In this document: positions 10,671-21,912 of the stretch, piece after piece
Layout: each line of letters begins with the position of its first letter
Numbering within the stretch: position 1 is the stretch's first letter
NCBI RefSeq assembly: GCF_034140825.1
Contig: NC_089045.1
Span: 22,631,501 to 22,695,500, forward strand
Length of the DNA stretch: 64,000 nt
Direction of reading: 5' to 3'
Source of the DNA: Oryza sativa Japonica Group
Taxonomy: Eukaryota; Streptophyta; Magnoliopsida; Poales; Poaceae
Position numbers and translations under genes: made by a program
Notes under the pieces: generated by a model
Seen by the model: the letters and a program-made list of their open reading frames with translations, nothing else
Told to the model about the DNA's origin: nothing
Databases searched by the model: none

Positions 10671-11998
10671 GACCATTCTGGAGGGCTTATCCTCCTCTGA
10701 TTGTCTCGACGACTAGATCAGTGAGGCATTTATATACTTCCTCTATTTTTTATATGATATACTATATCCGTATTTTAATGTAAGACGTCGTTGACCTTTT
10801 CATCAGCATTTAATCATTCGTCCTATTCAAAGTTTTTGTGCAAATATAAAAATATTCAATGATAAATCAAGTCACAATAAAATAAATGATAATTAAAAAA
10901 ACTAAGAGGAATGGTCAAACATTGGTCAAAAAGTCAAGGGCATAATACATTAAAATACAGAGGAATATTAGTTATATCATTTTTAACTAACTAACTTAAG
11001 TCAACGGCGTTATCAGTGTATTATAATGTATTTTAATGTATTATGCCCTCAAATAACCCAGATGGTATTTTAATGTATTATGCCCTCAAATAACTTAATC
11101 TTAAATTCGCTCCTATAGAGATTTAAACTCAGGACCTTAAAGTACTACTCAGGTCACTACAACCACTAAGCTACATGCCCTCGTGGTTGTTCGACAAAAT
11201 AACAGCCCCATCGTTTGGCCTAATCAGCCAAAGAATAAGCCAAATTTTAAATTTTTGAAATTTTGAAGTTGATTTTGAAATGCTTTTAACGTAATTTTTG
11301 TTAATGTTGGCTTTTAAGTCGCTACGAACAAATCTACAAAAGTTTTACTTATAAATTAATTTTAACTTTTTAATAAGCCATTTTAGACAAAATGGGCAAC
11401 CGATGGGAGCCTAAGAATGAGCGGGAGAGAGTATTTCCTGACAAAAATTATACAAATTTCAATTTCATACTAGCTGGTTGTTTAAGCTATATATATCGTA
11501 CAAATATTTGAGCTCTTTATACTGACCAACTCATCCCGAACCAAAAACTTGATTTCCCCGTATCATGTGCATATATATAATAAATCGCTTAAACTACTCC
11601 TTCCATCCGATTTTTAGTATGACACAATTAATTTTAGAAATACGTTTGACCAAAAGTTGAAGCATCATCTACTAAAACCCAGATGGTATTATCAGTGTTG
11701 AGTAGTATATATATGGTAGATGGGGTGGGTTCCCATTAGATTAATACTTCCATCGAATTTCTATCATTTAGATCTTATACCAAAGTATAGTGATTTTTAG
11801 CATTATTTACAGTATTATTTATCACATTAATCACCTCTTTTTCTCAAAATTCTTCCCATCTTTCCCCCACCCATCCCTTTGTTGAGGGTCACTAGAATGG
11901 TTATTTTTTTCTTAACTTTAATTTAAACAACCCAGAAATTTTTTTATATTTTACTCCAAAACGGAGGGACTATTTTGTAACCACAGCCGCTTGGGCAT
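10671..11998. other. Intergenic, AT-rich with MITE remnants
   Basis: At 10735-10985 a Stowaway-like remnant has inverted words (ttttaatgtaagacgtcgtt against ttaaaatacagagg). At 11028-11095 a 37-bp unit ending ttatgccctcaaataac is tandemly repeated twice. A MITE copy at 11205-11411 is listed separately. No gene is seen. Confidence 0.5.
11205..11411. mobile_element. MITE copy 1 (ccatcgtttcgctt family)
   Basis: The left end gccccatcgtttggcct and the right end, inverted, ggctcccatcggttgccc are terminal inverted repeats. The interior has ccaaattttaaatttttga followed by a shared ttttaagtcgctacgaaca-type block. At least four related copies lie in this window (21711, 41074, 45735, 55331). Confidence 0.65.
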
Positions 11999-12891
11999 GT
12001 GGTAACCTGCAACTCTGCAGGCCAGTGGGTTGTCAGTAGAACTCGAATCTCGGATTTGATTCAGAACTTAAATACAGTACTAAAATATAATCGAGTACAA
12101 GTTGACATGTTGCCACATGCTCGTCCCAAAATAAATCAATCTAGAATGGGATGTGACTCATTCGACAGGTTTGTCCATATTCGTTGTTTTAGGATGGGTC
12201 ATATCCTATCCTATCCTAGGTTGAGTTATTTTAGGACGGAGGGAATATAATGAGTCTCATTCTGCTTAAGAAAAACTGGACTGCAAAGCCTTCGGTCTAA
12301 AAAAACAAATGGGCAATGAGTCATAGCCCAGCTGAAAGCACGAAGCTCACGTCATTCGTTTTCTTCCCAGTATTAGCTCAACAGTTCAACCTGATCACCA
12401 GGTTGAGATGAGCATCTGTTTCTGCTGAAGAATCTGCAGGCGCATTCTCTGCCAAATTTTCAGTTCGCCCCTATGTATTTAAGTCAACCTTGAGATTTTG
12501 ATGATATGTATAATAATATAAACATGGACTGTATATTTCTTTCACTGAAAGAGGACGAATTGAATTTCATCATTTTGATACACGTTGGAGGAATCAGATA
12601 ATATTGATCAAATTCCTCAGATGATCTAGTCTCTACACACTGTACAACTGCTAATCACACCACTAGCTGGCTCACTTCAGTAACTTCCCCAAAAAAAGAG
12701 AAGAAAATGGGGTCTTGCATAGCAAGTTGCAAAGCTGATATTTGCATTCACTTCGTACAGAGAAGAGAGGAGGTAAATTTTGCAACAGCAGCATGTAGTC
12801 GAAAACTCAGCCAAGCCCATTGTATTTTGCCGTGTCATGGAACCAGAACATCAGATGCAGGAAGCTAGAGTATCCAAACCAGCTAACGTTG

Positions 12892-15800
12892 TCACGCTGT
12901 GGCATCATCTTCCTCCAGATCACTAAAAGACACGTCTTCATCATCTGCTATTGGAATCATCGTGTTCCCTGCACCACCAGTCTCCTCCTCTTCCAACCAT
13001 TCATCCTCGTCATCATCATCGTCATCGTTACTGTTCTTCTGAATGGCAACTCTTGATTGCTCACTGAGGTTAGTGGTCGATGGCTGTTTCTGTCGTTCTT
13101 CAGAATTATCCTCTAGTTTTATCCCAGACAACTGTCCAGGCTCTTCATTTGCTACTGTATCTTGTGCAGTGAAATCTTGGATCCTTTCTTCCATCCTGGC
13201 TTGTGAGAACTCAGTAGCATCTTTCAATACTGGCACAAGTTGTACAGGTACACTGCTGGTGATGTCATCTGCGCGAAGACCTCCAGAGTCATTGAGTGTA
13301 TCATCTGATTGCATTTCCAGAATTACTGGTTGAGGCGCGCCATAGTTGACGTTGCTGAAGGATGTGGCCCTTGCAGAATCATCTTCATTCTTTAATATGC
13401 CCACAACCTCTACAGGAGAAGGCACATTACCATCTATATTACTGGAAGAAGCAGCTACCATGTCTTCGTTGCTGTCTGGCTTTGACTCAGATTGCAAATT
13501 GCGTGATAGCTTCTTTCTAGCTTCCAAAATCTGTTTCAAGTCAATCAGCAGTAAGAGTAAGTATGGTACTATCAATCAATGAAATGGAATGGCAGCAACT
13601 GATTGTCTTGATTTGTGAGAAAGCAAAACCATCAAGCAACAGGGAAAGAAAAAGAATGAAAAAGCCCGTTACTTATTATCAAATAGCAACTAGGAATTTC
13701 CAGAGAAACCATTACAAAACTTTGTAATTAGGCCAAAAGTAATTCATCCAACAGCGGTAACAGTGAAATAGTCGCTAACTTTATTCATAACTTATAGCAG
13801 AACTCAGGATCACACCATCAAAAAGAGGAAGAGAATGTTGGAGGATGCATTTCTTGATAGACTTATATGAAATATAAGAGTTGATTAGCATAATGCAACA
13901 CAGACTAGATAGGTGAGAAGTTCCACCTGGGCACGGACCTGCAAAGTTGGAACATATCATTTGTGCATTATATGATATTTCTACGATTAGACAATCATGG
14001 TTTGTGAGGATGCAATCATATTTTACAACTGCCTAAAAATCCCAGACTCGATATTTTGACAAGATTACACTATGCTTCTAGAGAACATCTTCTCAAAGCA
14101 GTAATACAGATTCAACTGAAGGGAAAAAGTACCTCACTGAATCTCACTCATTCATAACTTATTGAAAATGATGCAAAATTCCCATACATTTGGGACTACA
14201 TTTTCCATGTCGTACAGCTACAATTCCCACATTAGCAAGAATGCCTACTCAGAACACTAACATAATCCCGCACCTAATAGTCTACCTTATCCATCTGGAG
14301 TCTGGACCATATCTATCCAGATTAATTGCCCCAAACTAGAGCCTGGACCTTCATGTATTCTCACGCAGTGACCAGTAAGCCCCAACGGGAGCGAATGGCA
14401 AGATCCACCTCCTCAGAGCTCCAGCGCAGGTTCAAGTGAACTCTCCCACTCCGAGCATAGACAAGGATACAACGCAGGCAGTTCCATGTGGCAAGGAAGG
14501 CGGCTCCTCCAAGCTCTGGCGCTGACAAAATCTGACCAAGGTGCAGACAAGGACACGAGGCAAGAGGTGAGGAAGGCGGCTCCAAGCAGCAAGCCAGCAT
14601 GGTAGGCAGTGATGGATACAGCATACGAGGGGAGCTGCTTGCGAGCTTTAGCTCTCTTTCTTGATACGAACATTGAGGAGAGCAAACTTGCCTTCATCCC
14701 AGCCTTCAGACCTTTACCTTATCCATTAATCAACATTCATACCATCCACCATATTATGTACCATGCGGATTTTACACTCCTCCTTGCAAGAGGGTTCCAG
14801 CAACAACATCCTTTATCTTTTTCGGTTTCCCTTTATACCTGGAAGCATGTTCAGATATTCAGAGATCCCACTTTGCGTAAAGGCGTACCTTAAGGCGATC
14901 ACTCTTTCCGCATTGAATTCAGCAACACCTTGTAATGTGCTGTTCCTCATGTCAATGGCAAGAACCCATGCTTTGTCATCTAAGTAGTTGACCTTAGTCA
15001 TGAGGTAAACAATGTCATGGTCGTGCATGCTGAGAACAGGATGACCTGTGTGGAGCCGCACCATGGTTAGCTGAGGTATGCCTTGGTCGTCTAGCAGCTC
15101 AGGCAGCTTTTCATAATGCACTGGGTTATTTTCAAAAGAGACCTGAGAAGCATCAAGTTTACAGTTCTGGTGCCAATCCTCAAAAGGATTAGAGCTGATC
15201 CTGCTCCATGTGGCAACTGTCCAGCCATTGGAAATGTAGTTGCCTCGGGTAAACGAGCCTGGCTTGATGTGAATCTGCAGCTCAACATACCTGATAAGAC
15301 CTTTGATGACACTAACGTCACGAGTATTTCTTGGGCAGCCTCGCAGCTTCCTGGTTGCCATGAGGGGGGGTGGGAGCGAGACATAGAGGAACACTGGGTT
15401 GTCCTTGAGCACGTCACAGAAGAGGATGCCCTTCCAGAGGTCAACCCAGCCTATGGTGCCAGCTTCTCCTCCAACAGTGATGACCTTGGCAAAACTGTGG
15501 TCGCCGTGAGACATTGAATGTGGACGTGGCAAGCCCCGTTTGCTGATCCAGCTCTCGGCATTCGAGTGTAATAGGTGGAGGTCGTAACGCCCAGGCACTG
15601 ATCCGTTAGTGAGGGCGGGGATGACGTACAAGGCAGGATGGTCGATGTGGGGTTGGTAGCGTATGATGCCAACACTGTGGTCATCGAATAACGGGGCATA
15701 GGGATCATTAGGATCAAAGCAAGGGCCAGGGTGCGGGAGCAACTTGAGCGAAGGCCAGCCAGCCTGAACCTGGTAGAGGTAGTAGTTGCTCCTGCTAGGC

Positions 15801-17072
15801 CTGTAGATGGTGCCGCGAGGACCTAGCGCGATGCAGAGGACAAGGACGTCGCCCTGCGTGGCGACGACCTTGGGCACACACGTAAAGACGGTGTGATCGT
15901 AGCCAGGGCAATATACACAGACATGGGAGACGAGCGGCGGTGGCGCGGCGCAGATGGTGACCTGCACCTCCATGCCGCAGCTGAGCCTGCAAGTGGCGGT
16001 GGTCGCGTTGCGGCAGTCGGCAATGTAGGTCAGCAAGTCAAGTAGGCACGTCGCCGGAAGGGCATCGTCATCGTCATCGTTGCGCCGTGGGTGTGTCGGC
16101 GGACACAGCCGCAGAAATTCCTCATCCTCCATGACTCTCATCTCCTTCTCCTCCTTCTCTTGCTATGTTTCTCCAACCCGGGCAAGCGAAGCCGTGAGGT
16201 TTATAGTTGGGAAGTGGGGATTTCAGTCGGCTACATGGACATGGATTCCCAATCGGATTGGAAGAGGAGGAATCCTTCCCGATTCGGATTCGTGGAGGCA
16301 ATGTGGTGGAGGAGGAGGAGGAGGAGGGGAATGACTACCTGTGGGGTGGAGAGGAGGTCGGCGTCGTCCTTGCTGAGCTTGGGATGGAGCAGCACGAAGT
16401 AGATCTTCCAGAAGCATCCCTCGCTCATGTGGCTCGGGCAGAGCTCGATCCGCAGATCGGCCAGCTCCGGCGCCACGCTCTCGACGGCGAGCGCGTGGTC
16501 CTGCTGCGCGTCGGTCATGTCGAAATCTGCGATTCCCCACATCCATGGATCAATGCAAACGCCATTAACAAGGCGGAGCGAGCGAGTGGAGCACGATGGC
16601 ACGAACCGTCGTCGTCGTCGGGGAGGAGGGGGAAGTCGAGCCAGAGCTCGGGCCGCGTGGCGGCGTCCCGCGCGAAGGCGACCGCCTCCTCGGTGAACCC
16701 GGCCGCCTCGGCCTCCGCCGCCTCGGGGGGAAGAAGCGAGGAGGCGATCTTGGCGAGATCCGCGACGGCCTGACGCCCGGGGAGCCGCGCGAGGCCGGCG
16801 CGGAACCGGCCGGCGATCTCGGCCGGGTCAGGCGCGCGCGGGATCCCTCTCCCGCCTCCGGCGTGGGGCGGCGGCGCGAGGAAGGAGGCGAGGCCATGGA
16901 AGCGGTTGGCGAGGGCGTCGGTGAGCTCCGAGAGGTCCTCGCGGACGCCGCGAGGCGGGGACGCGGATGCCGAGGCGGAGGCGGAGGCGGCGGACGGGGG
17001 GAGGTCTTCGCCGTCGTCCGGCTCCTCGGGGGCGAGGAGGGAGTTGGCGATAGAGCGCGCGAGCCACGCCAT
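12892..17072 (-). CDS. BSD domain-containing protein (three exons, 430 aa)
   Basis: Exons on the minus strand are 17072-16607, 16526-16339 and 13530-12892. All junctions are GT-AG and in frame. The N-terminus starts MAWLARSIANSLLAPEE, followed by a Ser/Ala-rich linker and the conserved LSELTDALANRFHGLASFLA segment. The BSD domain is at about residues 155-218: FDMTDAQQDHALAVE, then LCPSHMSEGCFWKIYFVLLH and LLSTPQ. Exon 3 starts ILEARKKL, completing the normal LSTPQILEAR family motif across the junction. It ends in an acidic tail (NDDDDDDEDEWLEEEE ... DDEDVSFSDLEED) typical of plant BSD proteins. The molecular role is not firmly known. BSD domains occur in TFIIH p62 and synapse-associated-type proteins. 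Intron 2 is about 2.8 kb and holds a whole DUF1618 gene. A broken tail duplicate lies at 8.8 kb. Confidence 0.9.
14813..16141 (-). CDS. DUF1618 family protein (single exon, 442 aa), nested in BSD gene intron 2
   Basis: An uninterrupted 442-codon frame begins MRVMEDEEFLRLCPP. A second Met at residue 4 is an equally possible start. The central WVDLWKGILFCDVL and VSLPPPL stretch is the hallmark of DUF1618, a large grass-expanded family of unknown function. The N-terminal half has the usual variable beta-rich region with CVPKV and LYQVQAGWPSLKLLP. No signal peptide, membrane segment or F-box is seen. The gene lies wholly between BSD exon 2 (ends 16339) and exon 3 (starts 13530) on the same strand, so it is either a nested gene with its own promoter or is carried as intron in BSD pre-mRNA. 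Length is normal for the family and no break is visible. Confidence 0.85.
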   Translation of the reverse strand: MRVMEDEEFLRLCPPTHPRRNDDDDDALPATCLLDLLTYIADCRNATTATCRLSCGMEVQVTICAAPPPLVSHVCVYCPGYDHTVFTCVPKVVATQGDVLVLCIALGPRGTIYRPSRSNYYLYQVQAGWPSLKLLPHPGPCFDPNDPYAPLFDDHSVGIIRYQPHIDHPALYVIPALTNGSVPGRYDLHLLHSNAESWISKRGLPRPHSMSHGDHSFAKVITVGGEAGTIGWVDLWKGILFCDVLKDNPVFLYVSLPPPLMATRKLRGCPRNTRDVSVIKGLIRYVELQIHIKPGSFTRGNYISNGWTVATWSRISSNPFEDWHQNCKLDASQVSFENNPVHYEKLPELLDDQGIPQLTMVRLHTGHPVLSMHDHDIVYLMTKVNYLDDKAWVLAIDMRNSTLQGVAEFNAERVIALRYAFTQSGISEYLNMLPGIKGNRKR

Positions 17073-17315
17073 TGCCGGCGGCGAGGCGGCGGCGGCGGCG
17101 AAGGGGGAATTGGTTTGCTTGTGTGTTTTGCTTGGCGTGTGCGTTCTGCGTTGTCTAGTCACTGTCTGGTGGGGCCGGTAGTTGGGGGAGGTTTAGCCAA
17201 ATCGCAGTATAAGCGCTAATTACTTGGATACGTATTCCATGAAGGAATACGTAAAATTCGATAATACGTCTTCGGGGTTGCAAAGCCGCACGGTTAGAGC
17301 TGATTTGACATGTAG

Positions 17316-18929
17316 CTTTGATGCCTTTCACGTTAAAATACCTTGATTGTCTAACATTTACATGTAACCTTAACTGCCTTTTTCTACCAAGAGTTTGGCG
17401 TAATTTTTTTTAACATCATGATAGCTCCGTTTGATTCACACTTATGAAAAAAAAAGATTTATTTCTATATATATATGTTTGGTGGCTGCATATCGGCCTT
17501 TGGATTTTAATCCAATGATCTGAGATTTGCAAAAGTTTAGCTTTCTGATAGATAACTTAGGAAGCTCCTAGACCTTGCGATTTAAAAAAGAAGTCCTAGA
17601 TTTTCTTTTAAAATAACTTCTGAATTTTATAATAAATAATTCATTCATTCTTACCATGAAATCTTATTATAATATATAAGATAATCTATACTTCGTTCAT
17701 CCATTCAGACCTTTCACATTGGGGGCTCATATCCCGCATGTGCGCATCGCGAGATTAAATTGCGCGCGGGATTGATGGTGCGGAGTCGCCTTTCTCTTTT
17801 TTTTTCTTTTTTATGTTTTCTTTTTGCTTTTTTTCTAGGAAAAAATAACCTCCCACACATTTTATTTCTTATTTTAAGGCGCGGAAAATTGTGATAGGTA
17901 CAGAGAGTTAACTATAATAAACTTTTAAAAATTTAAGATTTAAAACTTTTTAACTCAAGATTTCAAACTTTCGACGTAGGTTTGAAAGCTTTTAAGTCAA
18001 GATTTGAAACTTTCAACTCAAGAATTTTTTTTTTGAAATTTTCGCTTAGATTTGAAAACTTTCAGGTCAAGATTTAAAAATTTTCAACTCGGATTTGAAA
18101 ACTTTCAGTTCAGACTTGAAAACTTTCAAATCGGATTTGAAAAATTTCAAATCATGATTTGAAACTTTTAACTCGAATTCGAAAACTTTCAACTGAAGAT
18201 TTGAAACTTTCAACACAAATTTAAAAAAAATCAAGTCAAGATTTGAAAACTTTTAACTTAAATTTAAAAATTTTCACTCAAAATTCAAAATATTCAATTT
18301 AAATTTGAAAATTTTCATCTCAAAATTCAAAACATTCAACTTAAATTTAAAAAACTTTCAACTCAAATTCAAAACTCTCAAGTCTCAACTGATATTTAAG
18401 GTGAAAGATTCAATTTATAAAATATCGCAAAAAAAAAATCATGCACGTGCGTGGAGAAAAGAAAGGGAGCGGTTTCCATGAAAAAAAAGGAAAAAAGAGA
18501 GAAACTAGCCGATTTCTCTAAAAAAAAAGAGAGAGAAATTAGCGCCGTGGCCGTTGGCATCGCAGACACTGCCAACACTTACACGCTAATTAGCAAATTT
18601 GTTCACATTAGTCATAGACCCCAAATTTCTTATATGCATGAGGCAGTCATTTTTTTTTCCTTTGCAAAATTTCAAACGCGTGTTGATGTGTCGCTGTTTG
18701 AGTTTGACTGTGAGTCTCTGACTGCTTTAGAGGAAGGCGTTTCCTGCCAAACTGGAAAGCACATCCTAGTCGACATATCCTTTTTAAATTTGATGTTGTC
18801 CACGTTCAAATATCTTGACACTGATATGTCTAAACCTTATATACCTTTATTCCAGCAGAGTTTGGCATGATTTTTCTGTTAATAACTAGAGTACTTCAAT
18901 ATGAAAGCTCCTATTGGTTCACACTTACG
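17316..18929. repeat. Region bracketed by diverged ~135-bp direct repeats
   Basis: The sequences at 17316-17446 and 18790-18929 share blocks in order: agagtttggc + t(a/g)attttttt, then atagctcc/aaagctcc, then ttcacactta. The first also aligns through cacgtt(a/c)aaata..cttga. Divergence is high. They enclose the minisatellite array and T-rich or A-rich stretches. They may be the two sides of an old tandem duplication or insertion. Confidence 0.5.
17930..18390. repeat. Degenerate tandem array of a ~20-bp gatttgaaaactttcaa unit
   Basis: About 20 imperfect units of the type (a)gatttgaaaactttcaact(c) follow one another with point changes and A/T-run length changes. No reading frame is conserved. 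It is an AT-rich minisatellite-like array, possibly grown inside a transposon. Confidence 0.75.
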
Positions 18930-19420
18930 CAAATCAAGCATCTCTTCAAGACTTCAAGACAATAACTTGACTAGTCGGCTACTTAATTAGCCATCCTCTC
19001 ATCATCCACACATTCAACCATTTCCAGAGATAAGTTGTCTCTGAGAATGGTTGAATAAGATGGCCACGGTTGGGAAATGTGCAGGGGAAGATCAGTTGAA
19101 AAGTACAACACTGAATTATTGACTTCTTATAATAATCCTGCACAGTGGAGTCCAGCTCTACACCAAGATATCTAATCCCCTAGTAGTGATGATTAAGCAC
19201 TAAACATTATTGGTTAACAAATCTTCCAACATTGACACTATCTTCCTTGCTGTTACCAAGTCAAAGACCCCATCATCCCCTTAGTGTTCTTATTCCAAGC
19301 TTCATTAATTTTCCTTGGAAAAGAAATTATTTGAGCTTCTCATTTTCTCAATCAATTCCATTTCAGCTAGCCTGCAGCTACCATGCAATTGCTTCCAAGC
19401 TGAAGCCAAGAACAGCAGCG

Positions 19421-21475
19421 ATGGCGCAATCGCGTTCACACGCCATGGCCGCGTTCGCCTTCGTCGTCGTCTTCCTCCTCTCCGGCGCGCCGGGAGCCCG
19501 GTCGCAGCAGCCGTACGGCTCGCAGGTGGCCGACTGCCCCAACAAGCACAACGACACCGGCCTCCTGGGCTACTTCTGCAGCAGCGGCGGCGGCGGCGGC
19601 GGCGCGCCGTCGTCGTCGTCGTCGTCGTGCCAGACCTACCTCACCTTCCACGCCACGCCGCGCTACCCCGACCTCGCCGCCATCGCGTCGCTCCTCGGCG
19701 CCGACGCGTCCAGCCTCGCCGCCGCGAACTCCGCGGCGTTGCCCACCGCGGCGCTCGCGCCGGGCGCCAAGGTGCTCGTCCCGGCGACCTGCTCCTGCAC
19801 GGGCGCCGCCTACTACCAGCGGAACGCGACGTACGTGGCGGTCGCCGGCGACACGCTGCTGGTGATCGCGAACGACACGTTCCAGGGCCTGTCCACGTGC
19901 CAGGCGGTGCAGGAGCAGGCCCTCGGCGACGCGCCGGCGAGGTCGCTCCTGGCGGGGCAGCGCGTCACCGTGCCGCTCCGGTGCGCGTGCCCGAGCGCCG
20001 CCCAGGCCGCCGCCGGCGTGAGGTACCTGGTGACGTACCTGGTCGACGAGTTCGACGAGGTGGGCGCCATCGCTGCGAGGTTCGGCGTCGACGCCGGGAA
20101 CATCTCGGCGGCCAACGAGATGGCCATTACTGACACCATATACCCTTTCACAACGCTGCTCATCCCCGTCAAGTCCAAGCCCGACGTGTCGCAGCTCCGG
20201 TCGCCGCCGCCGCCGCCTCCTCCGCCGCCGGCGGCGCCTGCTCCGACCACGAACCGCAAGAACCACACCGGAGTCTACGTCGGCATCGGTGCGGCCGCCG
20301 TGGCTGTTCTCGCCGTGGTCACCGCCGTTGTGGCTGCCCTTGCTGTGAGGGCGAGGAGGCAGCGACGGCGAGCCACCGCCGCTGTCGCCGCCGCCGGAGG
20401 CAAGGGCGGTAAAGGCAACGACAAGGCGTCGCCGGCGTTCACCGGCGGCGAGGTGTCCGTGTCGATCAGCGAGGCGTTCTCGGGCCTCTCCGACATCAAG
20501 TCCTCCCTGAAGGTGTTCACCTACGCGGAGCTCGCGGCGGCGACCGACGGCTTCAGCCCGGACCGCCGCGTCGGCGGGTCGGTGTACCGCGCCGTGTTCA
20601 ACGGCGACGCGGCCGCCGTGGAGGTCGTGGACCGGGACGTGTCGGCGGAGGTGGAGATCATGAGGAAGATCAACCACCTCAACCTTGTCAGGCTCATCGG
20701 CCTCTGCCACCACCGCGGCCGGTGGTACCTCGTCTCGGAGTACGCCGAGCACGGCACGCTCCGCGACCGCCTCCTCGCCGGCGGCGGCGCGCCGCCGCTG
20801 AGCTGGTCGCAGCGCGTGCAGGTGGCCCTCGACGTCGCCGAGGGGCTCCGCTACCTGCACGGGTACACGCGGCCGCCGTACGTGCACATGGACGTCAGCA
20901 GCGACAGCGTCCTCCTCGCCGGCGGCGCCGACCTCCGCGGCAAGCTCCGCAACTTCGGCGGCGCCAGGGTCATCCGCGGCGGCGGCGGCGAGGCGTTCAC
21001 GATGACGAGCAACATCGCCGGGACGCGCGGGTACACGGCGCCGGAGTACCTGGAGCACGGCGTCGTGTCGCCCAAGGCCGACGTGTACTCCCTCGGCGTC
21101 GTGCTCCTGGAGCTCGTCACCGGCAAGGGCGTCGACGAGCTGGAGGCCGACGGCGCCGGCGACCCGTTCGCCGGCATGAACGCGCTGGCCGGAGACCTCG
21201 ACGGCGGCAGCGAAGACGACGCGGCGGTGACGAGGAGAATGGAGGAGTTCTTGGACCCGGCGATGGCGGCGACCGGGAGCAGCTGCCCGCGCGAGGCCGT
21301 GGCGATGATGGTGAAGCTGATCGAGAGGTGCGTCCGCCGCGACGCGGCGGCGCGGCCGGGAATGGGGGAGGTGGCGCAGCATCTGCTGATGTTGCACGGC
21401 GTCTCCGGCGACGGCTGGCACAGCTCGCTGGAGCACTACCGGAGCTCCGGCGGCGACGGCGGCGAACAGCCATAG
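19421..21475 (+). CDS. LysM receptor-like protein with degenerate kinase domain (684 aa, LYK4/5-type)
   Basis: The start at 19421 (MAQSRSHAMAAFAFVVVFLL) gives a clear signal peptide (about 1-29). The frame is open 63 codons further upstream, but that stretch lacks signal-peptide character. The ectodomain has three LysM modules separated by the family's CxC pairs (TCSCTG and RCACPS), plus the N-terminal cysteine C-P-N-K. A proline-rich stretch precedes one membrane helix (about 285-310). The kinase-like domain (about 367-665) lacks key residues: the Gly-rich loop is reduced to VGGSVYRA, the ATP-binding lysine region reads AAVEVV, HRD is HMD, and DFG reads NFGG. APEY and DVYSLGVVLLELVTGK remain. 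It is therefore a probable pseudokinase acting as a chito-oligosaccharide co-receptor at the plasma membrane. Coding GC is very high. The exact subfamily number is not assigned. Confidence 0.9.
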   Translation: MAQSRSHAMAAFAFVVVFLLSGAPGARSQQPYGSQVADCPNKHNDTGLLGYFCSSGGGGGGAPSSSSSSCQTYLTFHATPRYPDLAAIASLLGADASSLAAANSAALPTAALAPGAKVLVPATCSCTGAAYYQRNATYVAVAGDTLLVIANDTFQGLSTCQAVQEQALGDAPARSLLAGQRVTVPLRCACPSAAQAAAGVRYLVTYLVDEFDEVGAIAARFGVDAGNISAANEMAITDTIYPFTTLLIPVKSKPDVSQLRSPPPPPPPPPAAPAPTTNRKNHTGVYVGIGAAAVAVLAVVTAVVAALAVRARRQRRRATAAVAAAGGKGGKGNDKASPAFTGGEVSVSISEAFSGLSDIKSSLKVFTYAELAAATDGFSPDRRVGGSVYRAVFNGDAAAVEVVDRDVSAEVEIMRKINHLNLVRLIGLCHHRGRWYLVSEYAEHGTLRDRLLAGGGAPPLSWSQRVQVALDVAEGLRYLHGYTRPPYVHMDVSSDSVLLAGGADLRGKLRNFGGARVIRGGGGEAFTMTSNIAGTRGYTAPEYLEHGVVSPKADVYSLGVVLLELVTGKGVDELEADGAGDPFAGMNALAGDLDGGSEDDAAVTRRMEEFLDPAMAATGSSCPREAVAMMVKLIERCVRRDAAARPGMGEVAQHLLMLHGVSGDGWHSSLEHYRSSGGDGGEQP

Positions 21476-21710
21476 TTCATAGCGGTGGCTAAGCATCAGA
21501 GACGATTAAAGATACTTATTAGTAGGATTTTAATTTTTTTTGAGATGAGAAGATACATAGGATGCAATTAGTTCAGTTCATATTATCAAAGATGATTTCA
21601 CCGTCATTTCAATTTTTCAGCCGGTATAAAAAACAGCAAATGTATTTAAGTGCTCCTATACTTATTTGAAAAAGAATGAAGCGTATTTACATTCTACTAT
21701 GGGTATTATG

Positions 21711-21912
21711 GCCCCCATCGTTTCGCTTATTGGTACAAACGAAAAACAATTTTCAATTTGTGAATAAAACTTTTATATACACGTTCTTAGCGATCTAAAA
21801 GCAAAGCTGAAAAATAAACTTCTATGAAAAAAACCTCAAAATCAACTCCAAATTTAAGGATGAAAATTCAAATTTTAGCTGATAAGCATGAGCATAAGCG
21901 AACCGATGGCCG
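21711..21912. mobile_element. MITE copy 2 (ccatcgtttcgctt family)
   Basis: The ends gcccccatcgtttcgcttat and (inverted) ggcggccatcggttcgctta are terminal inverted repeats, flanked by a possible 3-bp duplication tat. The interior contains taaaacttttatatacac and gttcttagcgatctaaaagc, as in the other copies. Confidence 0.7.

Larger units (their letters stand above)
17073..19420. other. Intergenic between BSD gene and LysM gene
   Basis: Contains the repeat array at 17930-18390 and a diverged direct repeat pair (17316-17446 and 18790-18929). The frame 18451-18870 is an AT-rich chance ORF. The upstream part of the frame beginning at 19232 is in frame with the LysM gene but is treated as 5' UTR. 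Confidence 0.45.

Noticed and set aside
14361-14697. Frames downstream of the DUF1618 gene
   Set aside because: They lie in the BSD intron, have no family features and lack splice support.
17930-18390. Possible CRISPR-like array
   Set aside because: Repeats are degenerate with no constant spacer length, in plant nuclear DNA. It is a minisatellite-like array.
19232-19420. Upstream in-frame extension of the LysM gene
   Set aside because: Adds 63 residues before a good signal peptide, and is AT-rich like a leader. Treated as 5' UTR.
19436-21496. 686-codon open frame on the minus strand
   Set aside because: It is the GC-rich antisense shadow of the LysM receptor gene. Composition is Arg/Val/His-rich and no domain is visible.
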